A DNA stretch of 44,438 nucleotides from a virus. Both the position numbers and the translations under genes were made by a program. The DNA lies in IMG/VR virus record IMGVR_UViG_3300025282_000073, positions 1 through 44,438 of that record; one strand, 5' to 3'. Below, piece by piece: positions 30,523 to 39,590 of the stretch (the stretch's first letter is position 1; each line of letters starts with the position of its first letter). The notes under the pieces were generated by a model, which made no database searches, was not told the DNA's origin, and saw only the letters and a program-made list of their open reading frames with translations.

Positions 30523-31019
30523 TGGCTAATAAGAAACAAGAGGATTTAACCTCCAGGCAAGAAATCTTTGCTCAAAACATCGCGTTGGGTATGACTAAGA
30601 CCAAAGCCGCACTAAAAGCCGGATATTCTCCCAAAACCGCTTCTAATACAGCGTCTTCTTTAACTTCAGACAAAAACCATAAAGTACAAGAAAGAATTAC
30701 ATTCTTACAAAAAGGAGCAGCCAATCGGGTGATGCTCAGTTTGTCTACACACTTACTTGATTTGATGGAGATTCGAGACAAAGCCCTTTCCAAAGGCTCT
30801 TTTTCTGCAGCCGTTGCAGCCGAAGTAGCTAGAGGCAAAGCGGCAGGGCTCTATGTCACTAAATCAGAACTAACGATCAATAAGATAGAGAGCATGAGCA
30901 AAGAAGAGATTATTGAGCGCCTCAATGATATGTATAAGCAAACAGGAGGGGTTTTGCCCGATACTAAAATCATTGACTTAAAACTAAAAGATGAAACAAA
31001 AATTAACGGAACTACCTGA
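30522..31019 (+). CDS. terS: Terminase small subunit
   Basis: 165 aa. LTSRQEIFAQNIALGMTKTK, then AALKAGYSPKTA, is the DNA-binding HTH of Terminase_2-type small subunits (residues 9-40). A central helical oligomerisation region and a C-terminal segment follow. It overlaps the large subunit gene by 29 bp. The role is recognition of packaging start sites and regulation of the motor. Confidence 0.88.
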   Translation: MANKKQEDLTSRQEIFAQNIALGMTKTKAALKAGYSPKTASNTASSLTSDKNHKVQERITFLQKGAANRVMLSLSTHLLDLMEIRDKALSKGSFSAAVAAEVARGKAAGLYVTKSELTINKIESMSKEEIIERLNDMYKQTGGVLPDTKIIDLKLKDETKINGTT

Positions 31020-32508
31020 AGAAACCCTCAAAGAGTTTTTTGAGTTAAGTGAGCGGTATAAAGAGATTACTGAGGTCGATGAGGCCCAGAATGATTTTTT
31101 ATCGTTTGTAAAATCCCAATGGCCTTCGTTCATACAAGGACATCATCATAAGATTGTGGCAGAGTCCTTTGACCGTATAGCCACAGGCAAATTAAAACGG
31201 CTCATTATCAATATGCCACCAAGACACACAAAAAGTGAGTTTGCGAGTTTCTTACTTCCTGCTTATTTGATTGGTCGCAACCCAGCACTTAAGATTATCC
31301 AAGCAACACATACATCCGATCTTGCCGTACGGTTCGGTCGTAAGGTCAGGGATTTAATACAATCTGATATATACAAACGTATTTTCCCCAACACCAGGCT
31401 TAACCCGGACTCAAAAGCGGCAGGAAAATGGGAAACCATGGCAGAAAATCAACCCACAGTACGCGGGGAATATTACGCGGTAGGTACAGGAGGCGCGATC
31501 GCTGGACGGGGTGCCGATCTGTTTATTATTGATGATCCGCACTCGGAGCAAGATGCGATGTCGAAATCTGCATTAGACGATGCTTACGAATGGTACACCT
31601 CTGGACCACGGCAACGGTTACAGCCTGGAGGTGCAATTGTAGTGGTTATGACGCGGTGGAGCGTTAAAGATTTAACCGGAAGACTGGTTAAGGACATGTC
31701 TCGAAGTTCTCAAAGTGATCAGTGGGAAGTGATAGAATTGCCTGCGATACTGCCGAGTGGTGATGCCGTTTGGCCAGAATATTGGAAAGTTGAGGAATTG
31801 GAAGGCATTAAAGCAGCTCTGGGCAATGGACCAAAATGGTTTGCCCAGTATATGCAGTCTCCGACTTCTGAAGAAGGAGCTTTGATTAAACGAGAGTGGT
31901 GGATGGATTGGCCTGATAAAACACCACCGGAATGTGAATACACGATACAAAGCTATGATACGGCGTTTTTAAAGTCAGAAACATCTGACTATTCTGCTAT
32001 CACTACCTGGGGCGTGTTCTATCCGCATGGCCGAATAAACGATAATATATACTCAGGAGATGTTGCTCATCTAATTTTATTAGATTCAGTAAAACAACGA
32101 CTAGAGTTTCCAGAACTAAAAAGAAAAGCCCTAGAACTTTACGAATATTGGGAGCCCGACACCGTGATTATTGAGTCAAAAGGAAGCGGCACCCCTTTAA
32201 CGCAGGAGCTCCGGCAAATCGGCGTTCCTGTGCAAAACTTTACACCAAGCAAAGGCGCGGACAAAATAGCCCGGGTGAATGCTTGCACTCCTTTATTTGA
32301 GTCAGGAATGGTTTGGAAGCCTGACGAACATTGGGCAACCGAAGTGGTTGAAGAATGTGCTTCTTTTCCAAACGGAGACCATGATGACTTGGTGGATTCC
32401 ATGTCGCAAGCTGTTTTACGCTTTCGACAAGGCGGTTTTGTTCGACTTCCCTCTGATTATGAAGATTATTTTGAAGGAAATCGCCATAAAAATATGACTT
32501 ATTACTAG
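30991..32508 (+). CDS. terL: Terminase large subunit
   Basis: 505 aa, two-domain packaging motor. ATPase: PPRHTKSE (76-83, atypical Walker A) and LFIIDDP (178-183, Walker B with D181/D182). RNase H-like nuclease: SYDTAF (D323), VIIESKGSG and GDHDDLVD near residue 465 supply the acidic metal ligands. Complete and full length. It overlaps terS, and the glycosyltransferase gene follows after 14 bp. Confidence 0.96.
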   Translation: MKQKLTELPEETLKEFFELSERYKEITEVDEAQNDFLSFVKSQWPSFIQGHHHKIVAESFDRIATGKLKRLIINMPPRHTKSEFASFLLPAYLIGRNPALKIIQATHTSDLAVRFGRKVRDLIQSDIYKRIFPNTRLNPDSKAAGKWETMAENQPTVRGEYYAVGTGGAIAGRGADLFIIDDPHSEQDAMSKSALDDAYEWYTSGPRQRLQPGGAIVVVMTRWSVKDLTGRLVKDMSRSSQSDQWEVIELPAILPSGDAVWPEYWKVEELEGIKAALGNGPKWFAQYMQSPTSEEGALIKREWWMDWPDKTPPECEYTIQSYDTAFLKSETSDYSAITTWGVFYPHGRINDNIYSGDVAHLILLDSVKQRLEFPELKRKALELYEYWEPDTVIIESKGSGTPLTQELRQIGVPVQNFTPSKGADKIARVNACTPLFESGMVWKPDEHWATEVVEECASFPNGDHDDLVDSMSQAVLRFRQGGFVRLPSDYEDYFEGNRHKNMTYY

Positions 32509-32522
32509 GAGTTTAATAAAAA

Positions 32523-33374
32523 ATGAAGAAGCTGACTGTGGGTATGGCTACCTACGATGATTTTGACGGTGTGTTTTTCTCTGTTCAAGCCCTTAAAATG
32601 TATCACCCTGAAGTTATGGATCAAGTTGAAATTTTGGTGGTGGATAATAACCCCGATAGCCCAAGTGGAAAAGCAGTTAAGAAGTTTATGGAAAACTCTG
32701 TTCCTAATGGTCGTTATACAACATTTAAACAATACAAAAGTAACTTTGTTAAAGAGCGGGTTTTTGTAGAAGCAGAAGGCGAGTTTGTGTTATGTATGGA
32801 TTGTCATGTGCTTTTACCACCAGGAGCTCTAAAAAAACTGATTTCTTATTATGAGTTGTTTCCCAACAGCAGAGATTTAATCCAGGGCCCCATGATGCAC
32901 GATAATTTAACCGATTTTTCAACACACTTTAAGCCGCGTTGGAGAGGCATGATGTACGGAACATGGGACACGGACCAGGAGCTTTTAGAAAGAAGCGATC
33001 CTTTTGAGATACCGATGCAGGGCTGTGGTCTGTTTTCTTGTAAAAAAGAATATTGGGTGGGGTTTAATCCTAATTTTAGAGGGTTTGGTGGTGAAGAGTG
33101 GTATTTACAAGAAAAGTTTAGAAAATTTGGTGGTCGAAACATTTGCTTGCCGTTCTTAAAGTGGAACCATCGTTTTGGACGACCGGCAGGGCCGCCGTTT
33201 AAAGTTGTTATCGAAGATAAAATAAGAAACTATATTATTGGTTGGATGGAACTTTATAACGATGTATCGCATCCAGGCATTCAAGAAATGCTGCATTATT
33301 TCACAGAAGAAGGCCACGGTGAAATAGTAGATAAGGTGTTTCGTGAGAATTTCGATAGTTTCCAAAACTGGTAA
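32523..33374 (+). CDS. Family 2-type glycosyltransferase
   Basis: 283 aa, GT-A fold. MKKLTVGMATYDDFDG starts the nucleotide-binding fold; LVVDNNPDSPSG (38-49) is the sugar-nucleotide loop. FVLCMDCHVLLPPG (88-101) replaces the DxD motif with D-C-H. MQGCGLFSCKKEYW and FRGFGGEEWYLQEKF are the acceptor-side and catalytic-base regions typical of GT2/GT27-like enzymes. No membrane segment, so it probably acts in the cytoplasm on a phage protein, DNA base or host glycan. It stands between terL and the portal gene, where it could modify virion proteins. Confidence 0.85.
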   Translation: MKKLTVGMATYDDFDGVFFSVQALKMYHPEVMDQVEILVVDNNPDSPSGKAVKKFMENSVPNGRYTTFKQYKSNFVKERVFVEAEGEFVLCMDCHVLLPPGALKKLISYYELFPNSRDLIQGPMMHDNLTDFSTHFKPRWRGMMYGTWDTDQELLERSDPFEIPMQGCGLFSCKKEYWVGFNPNFRGFGGEEWYLQEKFRKFGGRNICLPFLKWNHRFGRPAGPPFKVVIEDKIRNYIIGWMELYNDVSHPGIQEMLHYFTEEGHGEIVDKVFRENFDSFQNW

Positions 33375-33386
33375 GAATAGTATACT
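33359..33386 (+). promoter_or_regulatory. Putative promoter for portal/head operon
   Basis: TTTCCA (33359-33364), 16 bp, TATACT (33381-33386). The -10 lies in a 14-bp palindrome AATAGTATACTATT (33376-33389) and starts the 15-mer TATACTATTGTGTTA, shared exactly with the minus-strand promoter near 10950. Confidence 0.55.
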
Positions 33387-33417
33387 ATTGTGTTAATTCT
33401 ATTTAGAGAAATCATTT

Positions 33418-35793
33418 ATGGCGATTGATAAACAAGTTCAGCCAATGGAAAGTCCCATACCTATGGACGAGTTCAACGGTCCGATGGAAATAGAACTTGA
33501 ACTCTTAGGCGAAGAGGGAGAGATGATGCCGGAGGAAATGCCGGTAGAACAAGGCCCTCAATTTAATGAAAATTTAGCTGATTTTTTAGAAGCCGATGTT
33601 TTAAGTATTTTAGGTAGCGAACTCACGGCACTTTACTCTGAAGACAAAGAATCCAGGCAAGACTGGTATGAGTCGTTTAGAAAGGGTCTTGATCTTTTAG
33701 GCATAAAACAAGAAGAGCGAACACAGCCCTTTCAAGGCTCAAGTGGCGTTAATCACCCGCTTTTAGCAGAAGCCGTTACTCAATTTCAATCTCAAGCCTA
33801 TAAAGAACTTCTTCCTCCAAGTGGTCCGGTTCAAGTCCAAGTAGTGGGGGAACATAATCCAGACATAGTGTCTCAATCAACTCGTGTTAAAGAGTTTATG
33901 AATTATCAGATAACCCATGTCATGGAAGAATATGATCCAGAGATGGATTCCATGTTGTTTTATCTACCTTTATCAGGCAGTGCGTTTAAGAAAATATATT
34001 TTGACATGATGCTGGACCGTGCAGTAAGTGAATTTGTCAAAGCAGAAGATTTAGTGGTGAGTTATTCGACAACAGATTTGTCCACGTCCCCGCGTGTTAC
34101 ACATGTAATGACCATGACTAAAAATGATTTATTGAAAATGCAGCTTAACGGCACTTATTCACAAGTGGATCTAATGGACCCAGGGCTTATTGAAACAAAT
34201 GAAGTCCAGGAGAAAATGGAAGAACTCGAAGGCATTAATCCGTCTTACGCTGAGAACAATGAGCTTTATACGATTTTAGAAATGCACGTTGATTTAAGGC
34301 TTACTGAAATTGAAGACCATGGTTTTGCTTGTCCCTATATTGTAACGATTTGTGAAGACATGAACCAAATACTGGCTATTCGTCGTAATTGGGAAGAGGG
34401 GGATCAACTTTATAAAAAAGTAGATTATTTTGTTCAATATAAGTTTCTTCCTGGTTTAGGGTTCTATGGTTTTGGTCTAATTCATATGATTGGTGGTTTA
34501 ACTAAATCGGTTACGTCTATATTGAGACAGTTAATTGATGCAGGGACCTTGGCCAATTTACCTGCTGGCTTTAAAGCAAGAGGTATGAGAATACAGGGAG
34601 AAGACGAACCACTGCAGCCCGGAGAGTTCAGAGATGTTGATGTAGCTGGGGCCACGATTAAAGAATCTTTATTGCCGTTGCCTTACAAAGAACCTTCGGC
34701 AGTTTTATCTCAACTGTTAGGTATTTTAGTTGATTCCGGAAGACGGTTTGCTTCAATTGCTGACATGCAGGTTGGAGACATAGGGTCTCAACAACTACCG
34801 GTAGGTACGACCATTGCTATGTTGGAAAGAGGCACTAAAGTAATGTCGGCTATACACAAACGCTTACATTTTGCTCAGAAAAAAGAATTTAAACTTCTTG
34901 CACGAACATACGCTAAATTTTTACCTGCAGAATACCCCTATGTGACACAAGGCGGGCAACAAGTCGTTATGGCGCAGGACTTTGATGAGCGTGTCGATGT
35001 TTTGCCAGTTAGTGACCCAAACATATTTTCAATGTCGCAAAGAGTAATGATTGCTCAACAACAACTACAAATGGCTCAAGCTGCTCCCGACATCCACAAC
35101 TTAAAAGAAGCGTATCGTCGAATGTATGAAGCGCTTGAAATTAAAAACCCAGAAACATTGTTTAAACCAGAGCCGCAAGTTCCAGAAGTACCGCCCAGGG
35201 ATCCGATCAGTGAACAACAAGCAGCCATGTTGGGACAGCCGATTAAAGCGTTTGAGTGGCAAGATCACGAAGCTTATATCGCTTCACATTCTTCGTTTAT
35301 ACAGAACCCTATGGTTTCTCAAAACCAGAACGCCGTGCAAATGGTTAGTGCAAACATACAAGAACATCAAGCGATGTTGTATAAGCTCCAGATTGAAGAG
35401 GCCATGGGCCAACCTTTACCCCCATTAGAAGAGTTACAACAAATGCCGCCGGAACAATCGCAACAAATTATGAATGAAATTGCTCAAGCAGCAACCCAAG
35501 CAACAGCACAAGTTACAGGTAGAGCAGAGGCTATGGCTAAAGCTGAAGAAATCGAGAAGATGGACCCAATTATTGAGCTTCAAAGAGCAGAAATACGGCA
35601 AAAAGCAGTGGCTGCAGACCAAAAAGCAGAAGTAGATAGAGAGAAAATTGAATCTCAAGAAGCTATTGCTGAAATGAAAATTGCTCAACAGAGAGAAAAA
35701 GACGTACAATCCTCTATATTAGAGGCTGATAGAACGTATGCAGATATTTTAAACACTGTCCGAGAGGCAGACGAGAAAACTAGAGGAGAATAG
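33418..35793 (+). CDS. Portal protein (P22-like)
   Basis: 791 aa. The signature region FQGSSGVNHPLLAEAVTQFQ and AYKELLPPSGPVQVQV (about residues 105-145) is that of portal proteins of marine podoviruses. The stem/clip region and GGLTKSVTSILRQLIDAGTL follow. The last 130 residues are a Gln/Glu/Lys-rich coiled coil that could be the internal barrel. It forms the dodecameric vertex through which DNA enters and leaves. The acidic N-terminus (EGEMMPEEMPVEQ) is unusual but common in this group. First gene after the 33.36-kb promoter. Confidence 0.9.
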   Translation: MAIDKQVQPMESPIPMDEFNGPMEIELELLGEEGEMMPEEMPVEQGPQFNENLADFLEADVLSILGSELTALYSEDKESRQDWYESFRKGLDLLGIKQEERTQPFQGSSGVNHPLLAEAVTQFQSQAYKELLPPSGPVQVQVVGEHNPDIVSQSTRVKEFMNYQITHVMEEYDPEMDSMLFYLPLSGSAFKKIYFDMMLDRAVSEFVKAEDLVVSYSTTDLSTSPRVTHVMTMTKNDLLKMQLNGTYSQVDLMDPGLIETNEVQEKMEELEGINPSYAENNELYTILEMHVDLRLTEIEDHGFACPYIVTICEDMNQILAIRRNWEEGDQLYKKVDYFVQYKFLPGLGFYGFGLIHMIGGLTKSVTSILRQLIDAGTLANLPAGFKARGMRIQGEDEPLQPGEFRDVDVAGATIKESLLPLPYKEPSAVLSQLLGILVDSGRRFASIADMQVGDIGSQQLPVGTTIAMLERGTKVMSAIHKRLHFAQKKEFKLLARTYAKFLPAEYPYVTQGGQQVVMAQDFDERVDVLPVSDPNIFSMSQRVMIAQQQLQMAQAAPDIHNLKEAYRRMYEALEIKNPETLFKPEPQVPEVPPRDPISEQQAAMLGQPIKAFEWQDHEAYIASHSSFIQNPMVSQNQNAVQMVSANIQEHQAMLYKLQIEEAMGQPLPPLEELQQMPPEQSQQIMNEIAQAATQATAQVTGRAEAMAKAEEIEKMDPIIELQRAEIRQKAVAADQKAEVDREKIESQEAIAEMKIAQQREKDVQSSILEADRTYADILNTVREADEKTRGE

Positions 35794-35794
35794 G

Positions 35795-35950
35795 ATGGCT
35801 AAGAAGTCTAAACTTTACCCAGGTCCGCAAAAAAACCCTGTCAAGTTGAATACCGACGGCGACGGAAAACTAAAAGCGGTGAAAGGCAAGGTTAAAGGTG
35901 GCGGAGCTGCCACAAAAGGGCTTAGTTTTATCCAATGGGTTAAAGAATAA
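35795..35950 (+). CDS. Small basic virion-associated protein, 51 aa
   Basis: 51 aa; the ATG is at 35795 after GAGGAGAATAGG. Lys/Gly-rich, with KLYPGPQKNPVKLNTDGDGK and ending GGGAATKGLSFIQWVKE. Short proteins ending in GAATKG-x-x-F occur next to portal genes in related marine phages (recalled). It may bind DNA or the portal; function unknown. Confidence 0.65.
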   Translation: MAKKSKLYPGPQKNPVKLNTDGDGKLKAVKGKVKGGGAATKGLSFIQWVKE

Positions 35951-35953
35951 CCT

Positions 35954-36154
35954 ATGGATTGGCTAACAGCGACTGAATTTTTACTAAAACAGTCCCGAAC
36001 AAGACAAGAAGAACTGAAAAGCACTCTTGTGAGTGGTGGAGTTGCTGACTATGTTCAGTATCAGCGCCTTGTTGGAGAAATTGCGGGACTAAATTTCATT
36101 GAAAATGAAATAATTGGATTACATAGACGAATGGAGACCCCAGATGGCGACTGA
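35954..36154 (+). CDS. Small helical protein between portal and GroES-like gene
   Basis: 66 aa, 3 bp after the previous stop. Helical: TEFLLKQSRTRQEELKSTLV, then LVGEIAGLNFIENEIIGLHR. Helix-turn arrangement similar to small phage proteins found before head assembly genes. Not recognised. It overlaps the GroES-like gene by 11 bp. Confidence 0.6.
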   Translation: MDWLTATEFLLKQSRTRQEELKSTLVSGGVADYVQYQRLVGEIAGLNFIENEIIGLHRRMETPDGD

Positions 36155-36599
36155 AACAGAAAAAACTAAAACAATACCACCTTTTGTTCAAAATTTTGGC
36201 AGTGAAGAGCCAAAAAAAGAAAAACCAATCACATTTACCCCGGAGGACTTAAAAAACGGCAGTTCTGCTCATAAATTGCCTAAACCTACCGGTTATCGTA
36301 TGCTAATTTTACCTTTTGCCCCTGCTGAGAAGACAAAAGGTGGGATCTATCTGGCTAAACAAACTGTAGATAGGGAGCGTTTGACTACAGTTGTGGGCTA
36401 TGTTGTAGCTCTTGGACCAGATGCCTATAAAGACTCAAATAAATTTCCTGAAGGCCCTTGGTGCAAAGCAGGAGATTGGGTTATTTTTGGACGCTACGCA
36501 GGAGCTCGTATTCAGATTGATGGAGGAGACTTGCGCCTTTTAAACGACGATGAAATCTTAGCTTTAATAAACGACCCCGAAGATATATTAGGGGGTTAA
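36144..36599 (+). CDS. GroES-like co-chaperonin
   Basis: 151 aa from the ATG at 36144 after GGAG. Residues about 46-142 match the Cpn10 fold: PTGYRMLILPFAPAEKTKGG with mobile loop KTKGGIYLAKQ (64-73), VVGYVVALGPDAY, AGDWVIFGRYAGARI and a C-terminal strand. Like T4 gp31 it has extra residues (a long N-terminal tail and an insertion KDSNKFPEGPWCK). It likely joins host GroEL to fold the capsid protein, whose gene lies 2 kb downstream. Confidence 0.88.
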   Translation: MATETEKTKTIPPFVQNFGSEEPKKEKPITFTPEDLKNGSSAHKLPKPTGYRMLILPFAPAEKTKGGIYLAKQTVDRERLTTVVGYVVALGPDAYKDSNKFPEGPWCKAGDWVIFGRYAGARIQIDGGDLRLLNDDEILALINDPEDILGG

Positions 36600-36694
36600 T
36601 GTTTACTATTGAAAAGATTCGCGCTAAACTCAAATTAATTCATGGAGGAAACCATGCCACAAGCAGCACAAGAAAACCTAGAAAAAGAAATTGA
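36599..36694 (+). CDS. Possible 31-aa peptide before scaffold gene
   Basis: Starts TAATG-coupled to the GroES-like stop, with AGGGGG upstream. Encodes MFTIEKIRAKLKLIHGGNHA and a basic end. It overlaps the scaffold start in another frame. Coupling and the helical pattern are the only support. Confidence 0.3.
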   Translation: MFTIEKIRAKLKLIHGGNHATSSTRKPRKRN

Positions 36695-37487
36695 AATAGA
36701 AAACGAAGAAGGGACCACAGAGGTCGAAGTAGAAGCTTCCGGTCAGGAACACGAACAAGAAGTCGAGCAATATAGTGACAAAGTTCAAAAAAGAATCGAT
36801 AAGCTTACTTATAACCAAAGAGAAGCCGAACGACAACGAGACGAAGCCGTTAGAGTTGCACAAACGCTAAGAGACCAAGTTAAAGAATTTGAACAAAAAG
36901 CTGAAAGCACTGATCAGGCTCTTTTTCAAGAATATAACGGCAGGGTAAACACCGAACTGCAACAAGCAGAAGATAAATATCGGGATGCTGTAACCTCTGG
37001 GGACTTAGACGCTCAAGTAAACGCTCAACGAAATATCGCTAAATTGTCTGTTGAACAAGAAACTTTAGCCAGGGCTAAAAAACAAAGAGAGAACGGTGAA
37101 GTACCTAATGGTGCTGTAGCAAATCAGGCTCCCCCTCTTGACCCACGAGCGACTGAATGGGCACAAAGAAAAGAGAACGTTTGGTTTGGTAGAGATAATG
37201 TTATGACGGCTGCGGCTTTTGCAATTGATAAAGAGATGCAAGATATGGGTATAAACCCGACTGCGCCGGATTATTATGAGAAACTAAGCAACAAAATTAA
37301 AGAAGAGTTTCCACACAAATTTGAACAAGAGGAAGGTAAAGCTCCTCTTGTGCAAGCTGTTGGACGAAATAGTGCTGGGACAAACCCCACTGCTAGGAAA
37401 TCCAAAACAGTAAAACTCACAGCAAGTCAGCAAGCAATTGCTAAAAAGCTTGGTGTGCCATTAAAAGAGTACGCAAAGTATGTCTAA
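36654..37487 (+). CDS. Capsid scaffolding protein
   Basis: 277 aa from the ATG at 36654, chosen because GGAGG lies 5 nt before it inside an upstream ATG codon. Very acidic N-terminus, then a long heptad coiled coil (about residues 30-155; YNQREAERQRDEAVRVAQTL). The C-terminal domain is basic and contains KSKTVKLTASQQAIAKKLGV, a likely capsid-binding helix-loop-helix as in P22-type scaffolds. Position between the GroES-like gene and capsid gene supports the call. Confidence 0.85.
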   Translation: MPQAAQENLEKEIEIENEEGTTEVEVEASGQEHEQEVEQYSDKVQKRIDKLTYNQREAERQRDEAVRVAQTLRDQVKEFEQKAESTDQALFQEYNGRVNTELQQAEDKYRDAVTSGDLDAQVNAQRNIAKLSVEQETLARAKKQRENGEVPNGAVANQAPPLDPRATEWAQRKENVWFGRDNVMTAAAFAIDKEMQDMGINPTAPDYYEKLSNKIKEEFPHKFEQEEGKAPLVQAVGRNSAGTNPTARKSKTVKLTASQQAIAKKLGVPLKEYAKYV

Positions 37488-37502
37488 ATATAGGAGTATA
37501 AT

Positions 37503-37967
37503 ATGACAGATCGCAACTCCCGTTCTGCTGAAGTTCGAGAAAACAAAACTCGCAGAAAACCTTGGCAACCCCCGTCCAGTTTGGACGCACCTAAACCACC
37601 TCCAGGATACAAGTATCGCTGGATTCGTGAAAGCATTCTTGGGCAAGATGACAAAACGAATATGTCTAAGCGTATTCGTGAAGGATTCGAGCCGGTTAGA
37701 GCTGAAACTCATCCTGAGTTTCAAGGCCCTACGGTTGAGGATGGAAAACACGCAGGTGTTATTGGGGTTGGCGGTTTAATCTTAGCAAAAATAGATGAAT
37801 CGATTGTAGATGAACGCAAAGAATATTTCCAAGAAATGAACGATGCGTCCATGGAAGCAGTTGATTCTGAATTAATGAGGGAAAGTAATCCTATTATGCC
37901 TATCGAAAAACCGGTTCGTCAAACGAAAACGGAATTTGGTAGCAAACGGAACCTTTCTGAAGATTAA
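37503..37967 (+). CDS. Conserved head-gene-cluster protein, 154 aa
   Basis: 154 aa, AGGAG site. N-terminal Arg/Lys-rich segment with KPWQPPSSLDAPKPPPGYKY, then RWIRESILGQDDKTNMSKRI. The central HAGVIGVGGLILAKIDESIV is followed by an acidic helix. This PPPGYxYRWIR pattern upstream of the capsid gene is common in marine podoviruses (recalled) and of unknown function. It may be a minor head protein or assembly factor. Confidence 0.7.
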   Translation: MTDRNSRSAEVRENKTRRKPWQPPSSLDAPKPPPGYKYRWIRESILGQDDKTNMSKRIREGFEPVRAETHPEFQGPTVEDGKHAGVIGVGGLILAKIDESIVDERKEYFQEMNDASMEAVDSELMRESNPIMPIEKPVRQTKTEFGSKRNLSED

Positions 37968-37992
37968 CCTTTTAACTATGGGTAAATAAATT

Positions 37993-38529
37993 ATGGCAAA
38001 CACTAATGATCCCAACGGATTTACACCAGCATATCATTTGACTGGTGGAACTATTAGACCTGCCCAAATGAGAATCGCTAGTGCGACAAATGCTTCTATT
38101 TTTAGTGGCGATGTTGTCAATCTATCAAGCGGATATATCATTCAAGGGACGGCTACTGGTGCTCCTGTTGGCGTTTTTGCTGGCGTTTATTACGAGGCAA
38201 GTGATGGCACTCCAACGTTTGCAAAACATTGGACTGCTGACACTGCTACATTAGGAAGTGTAGATGCTAAAGCTTATATATATAACGATCCTGACATCGT
38301 TTATGAAGCTCAATTTACTGCTGGTACACCGGCTGTAAGTTTTATTGGCAATAAGTATACTCTTTCAACAACTTCTGGTAGTACATCTACTGGTCGTTCT
38401 GCTGAAGGCGTAACTGCTACAACATCTTCTGGCGTAGCTCTTTGTGTTGGTTTTGTGGATACACCAAGCAACTCAATCGGAGCTAGTGCTAGAGCATTCT
38501 TCCGTTTCCCAGCTAATCCATTTGAATAA
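37993..38529 (+). CDS. Putative head decoration protein
   Basis: 178 aa, beta-rich, low in Lys/Arg. Starts MANTNDPNGFTPAYHLTGGT; Thr/Ser/Gly-rich strands include VVNLSSGYIIQGTATGAPVG; ends ARAFFRFPANPFE. Position directly before the major capsid gene and composition fit a decoration or cement protein. Ribosome site is weak. This family precedes the capsid gene in several marine phages (recalled). Confidence 0.7.
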   Translation: MANTNDPNGFTPAYHLTGGTIRPAQMRIASATNASIFSGDVVNLSSGYIIQGTATGAPVGVFAGVYYEASDGTPTFAKHWTADTATLGSVDAKAYIYNDPDIVYEAQFTAGTPAVSFIGNKYTLSTTSGSTSTGRSAEGVTATTSSGVALCVGFVDTPSNSIGASARAFFRFPANPFE

Positions 38530-38541
38530 GGAGAATAAGTA

Positions 38542-39450
38542 ATGGCAATTAATAGAGCGCAGCTCGTTAAAGAACTTGTCCCAGGACTTAATGCTTTATT
38601 CGGACTAGAGTATTCAAGTTATTCTGACGAGCATACGATGATTTTCGATACAGAAAATTCTGATCGTGCTTATGAAGAAGAAGTGATGCTCTCTGGATTC
38701 GGGGAAGCAGCAGTTAAAGGCGAAGGCGCTGCAGTTAAGTATGACACTGCCCAAGAAACTTGGACAGCTCGTTATACTCACGATACTGTGGCTTTAGCTT
38801 TCTCCTTAACTGAAGAAGCGATGGAAGATAATCTCTATGATACCCTATCTGCAAGATACACTCGTGCTCTTGCTCGTTCTATGCAACAAACAAAGCAGGT
38901 TAAAGCTGCTAATGTGTTGAATAACGGATTCAGTAGTACATATCCAGGAGGAGACGGTAAAGAACTTTTCGCTACCGATCATACTTCTTTGACTGCTGGT
39001 GATCTCAAGAACGAACTAAGTACGGCTGCAGACCTTAATGAAACATCAATGGAACAAGCATTAATTGATATTGCTGGTTTTAAAGATGAAAGAAATTTAA
39101 AGGTCAATGCACAAGCACAACGACTAATTGTGCCGCCTGCATTGCAGTTTATCGCAGATCGGTTGTTAAACACTCCAGGTCGAGTCGCAACTTCAGATAA
39201 TGACATCAATGCAATTAGAAATATGGGAATGATCCCAGATGGCTACGCTGTGAATCATTATTTGACAGACACCGACGCTTGGTTTGTTAAGACAGATGTA
39301 CCTAATGGTCTCAAGCACTTTGTTCGAACCGCAGTTTCCACTAACATGGAAGGCGATTTCGAAACAGGAAATGTTAGATATAAAGCAAGAGAAAGATACA
39401 GCTTCGGCTGGTCTGACTGGCGCGGTATTTTTGGCTCTCCTGGTGCATAA
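38542..39450 (+). CDS. Major capsid protein (HK97 fold, Mu gpT-like)
   Basis: 302 aa, very good AAGGAG site. AINRAQLVKELVPGLNALFG, then FSLTEEAMEDNLYDTLSARY (spine helix region), and KEFATDH-like KELFATDHTSLTAGD are typical of Mu gpT-related major capsid proteins. It ends RERYSFGWSDWRGIFGSPGA, a form common to marine podovirus capsids. It assembles the icosahedral shell, helped by the scaffold and GroES-like proteins encoded upstream. A structured 150-bp gap follows. Confidence 0.92.
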   Translation: MAINRAQLVKELVPGLNALFGLEYSSYSDEHTMIFDTENSDRAYEEEVMLSGFGEAAVKGEGAAVKYDTAQETWTARYTHDTVALAFSLTEEAMEDNLYDTLSARYTRALARSMQQTKQVKAANVLNNGFSSTYPGGDGKELFATDHTSLTAGDLKNELSTAADLNETSMEQALIDIAGFKDERNLKVNAQAQRLIVPPALQFIADRLLNTPGRVATSDNDINAIRNMGMIPDGYAVNHYLTDTDAWFVKTDVPNGLKHFVRTAVSTNMEGDFETGNVRYKARERYSFGWSDWRGIFGSPGA

Positions 39451-39488
39451 CGCTGTAGAGCATTAAAACGCAAGCAATATGGAACCTA

Positions 39489-39520
39489 TGATGCGGGGGT
39501 TTCTCACTCAACCCGCATCA
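39489..39520 (+). promoter_or_regulatory. Hairpin after capsid gene
   Basis: TGATGCGGG (39489-39497) pairs perfectly with CCCGCATCA (39512-39520). No T-run directly follows; probably protects the 3' end of capsid mRNA or works with the next element. Confidence 0.75.
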
Positions 39521-39538
39521 ACTTTCTAGGGTTAACTT

Positions 39539-39590
39539 GTCCTACAGACTGACCTAGCAGACAATGCCAAGACGGTAGGACTTATTTTTT
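39539..39590 (+). terminator. Terminator-like structured element
   Basis: GTCCTAC (39539-39545) and GTAGGAC (39575-39581) pair across a 29-nt insert that can hold a smaller CTG/CAG stem. It is followed by TTATTTTTT. TAGG at 39528-39531 offers an alternative partner for CCTA, so an attenuator-like switch is possible. It would lower transcription after the highly expressed capsid gene. Confidence 0.55.
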
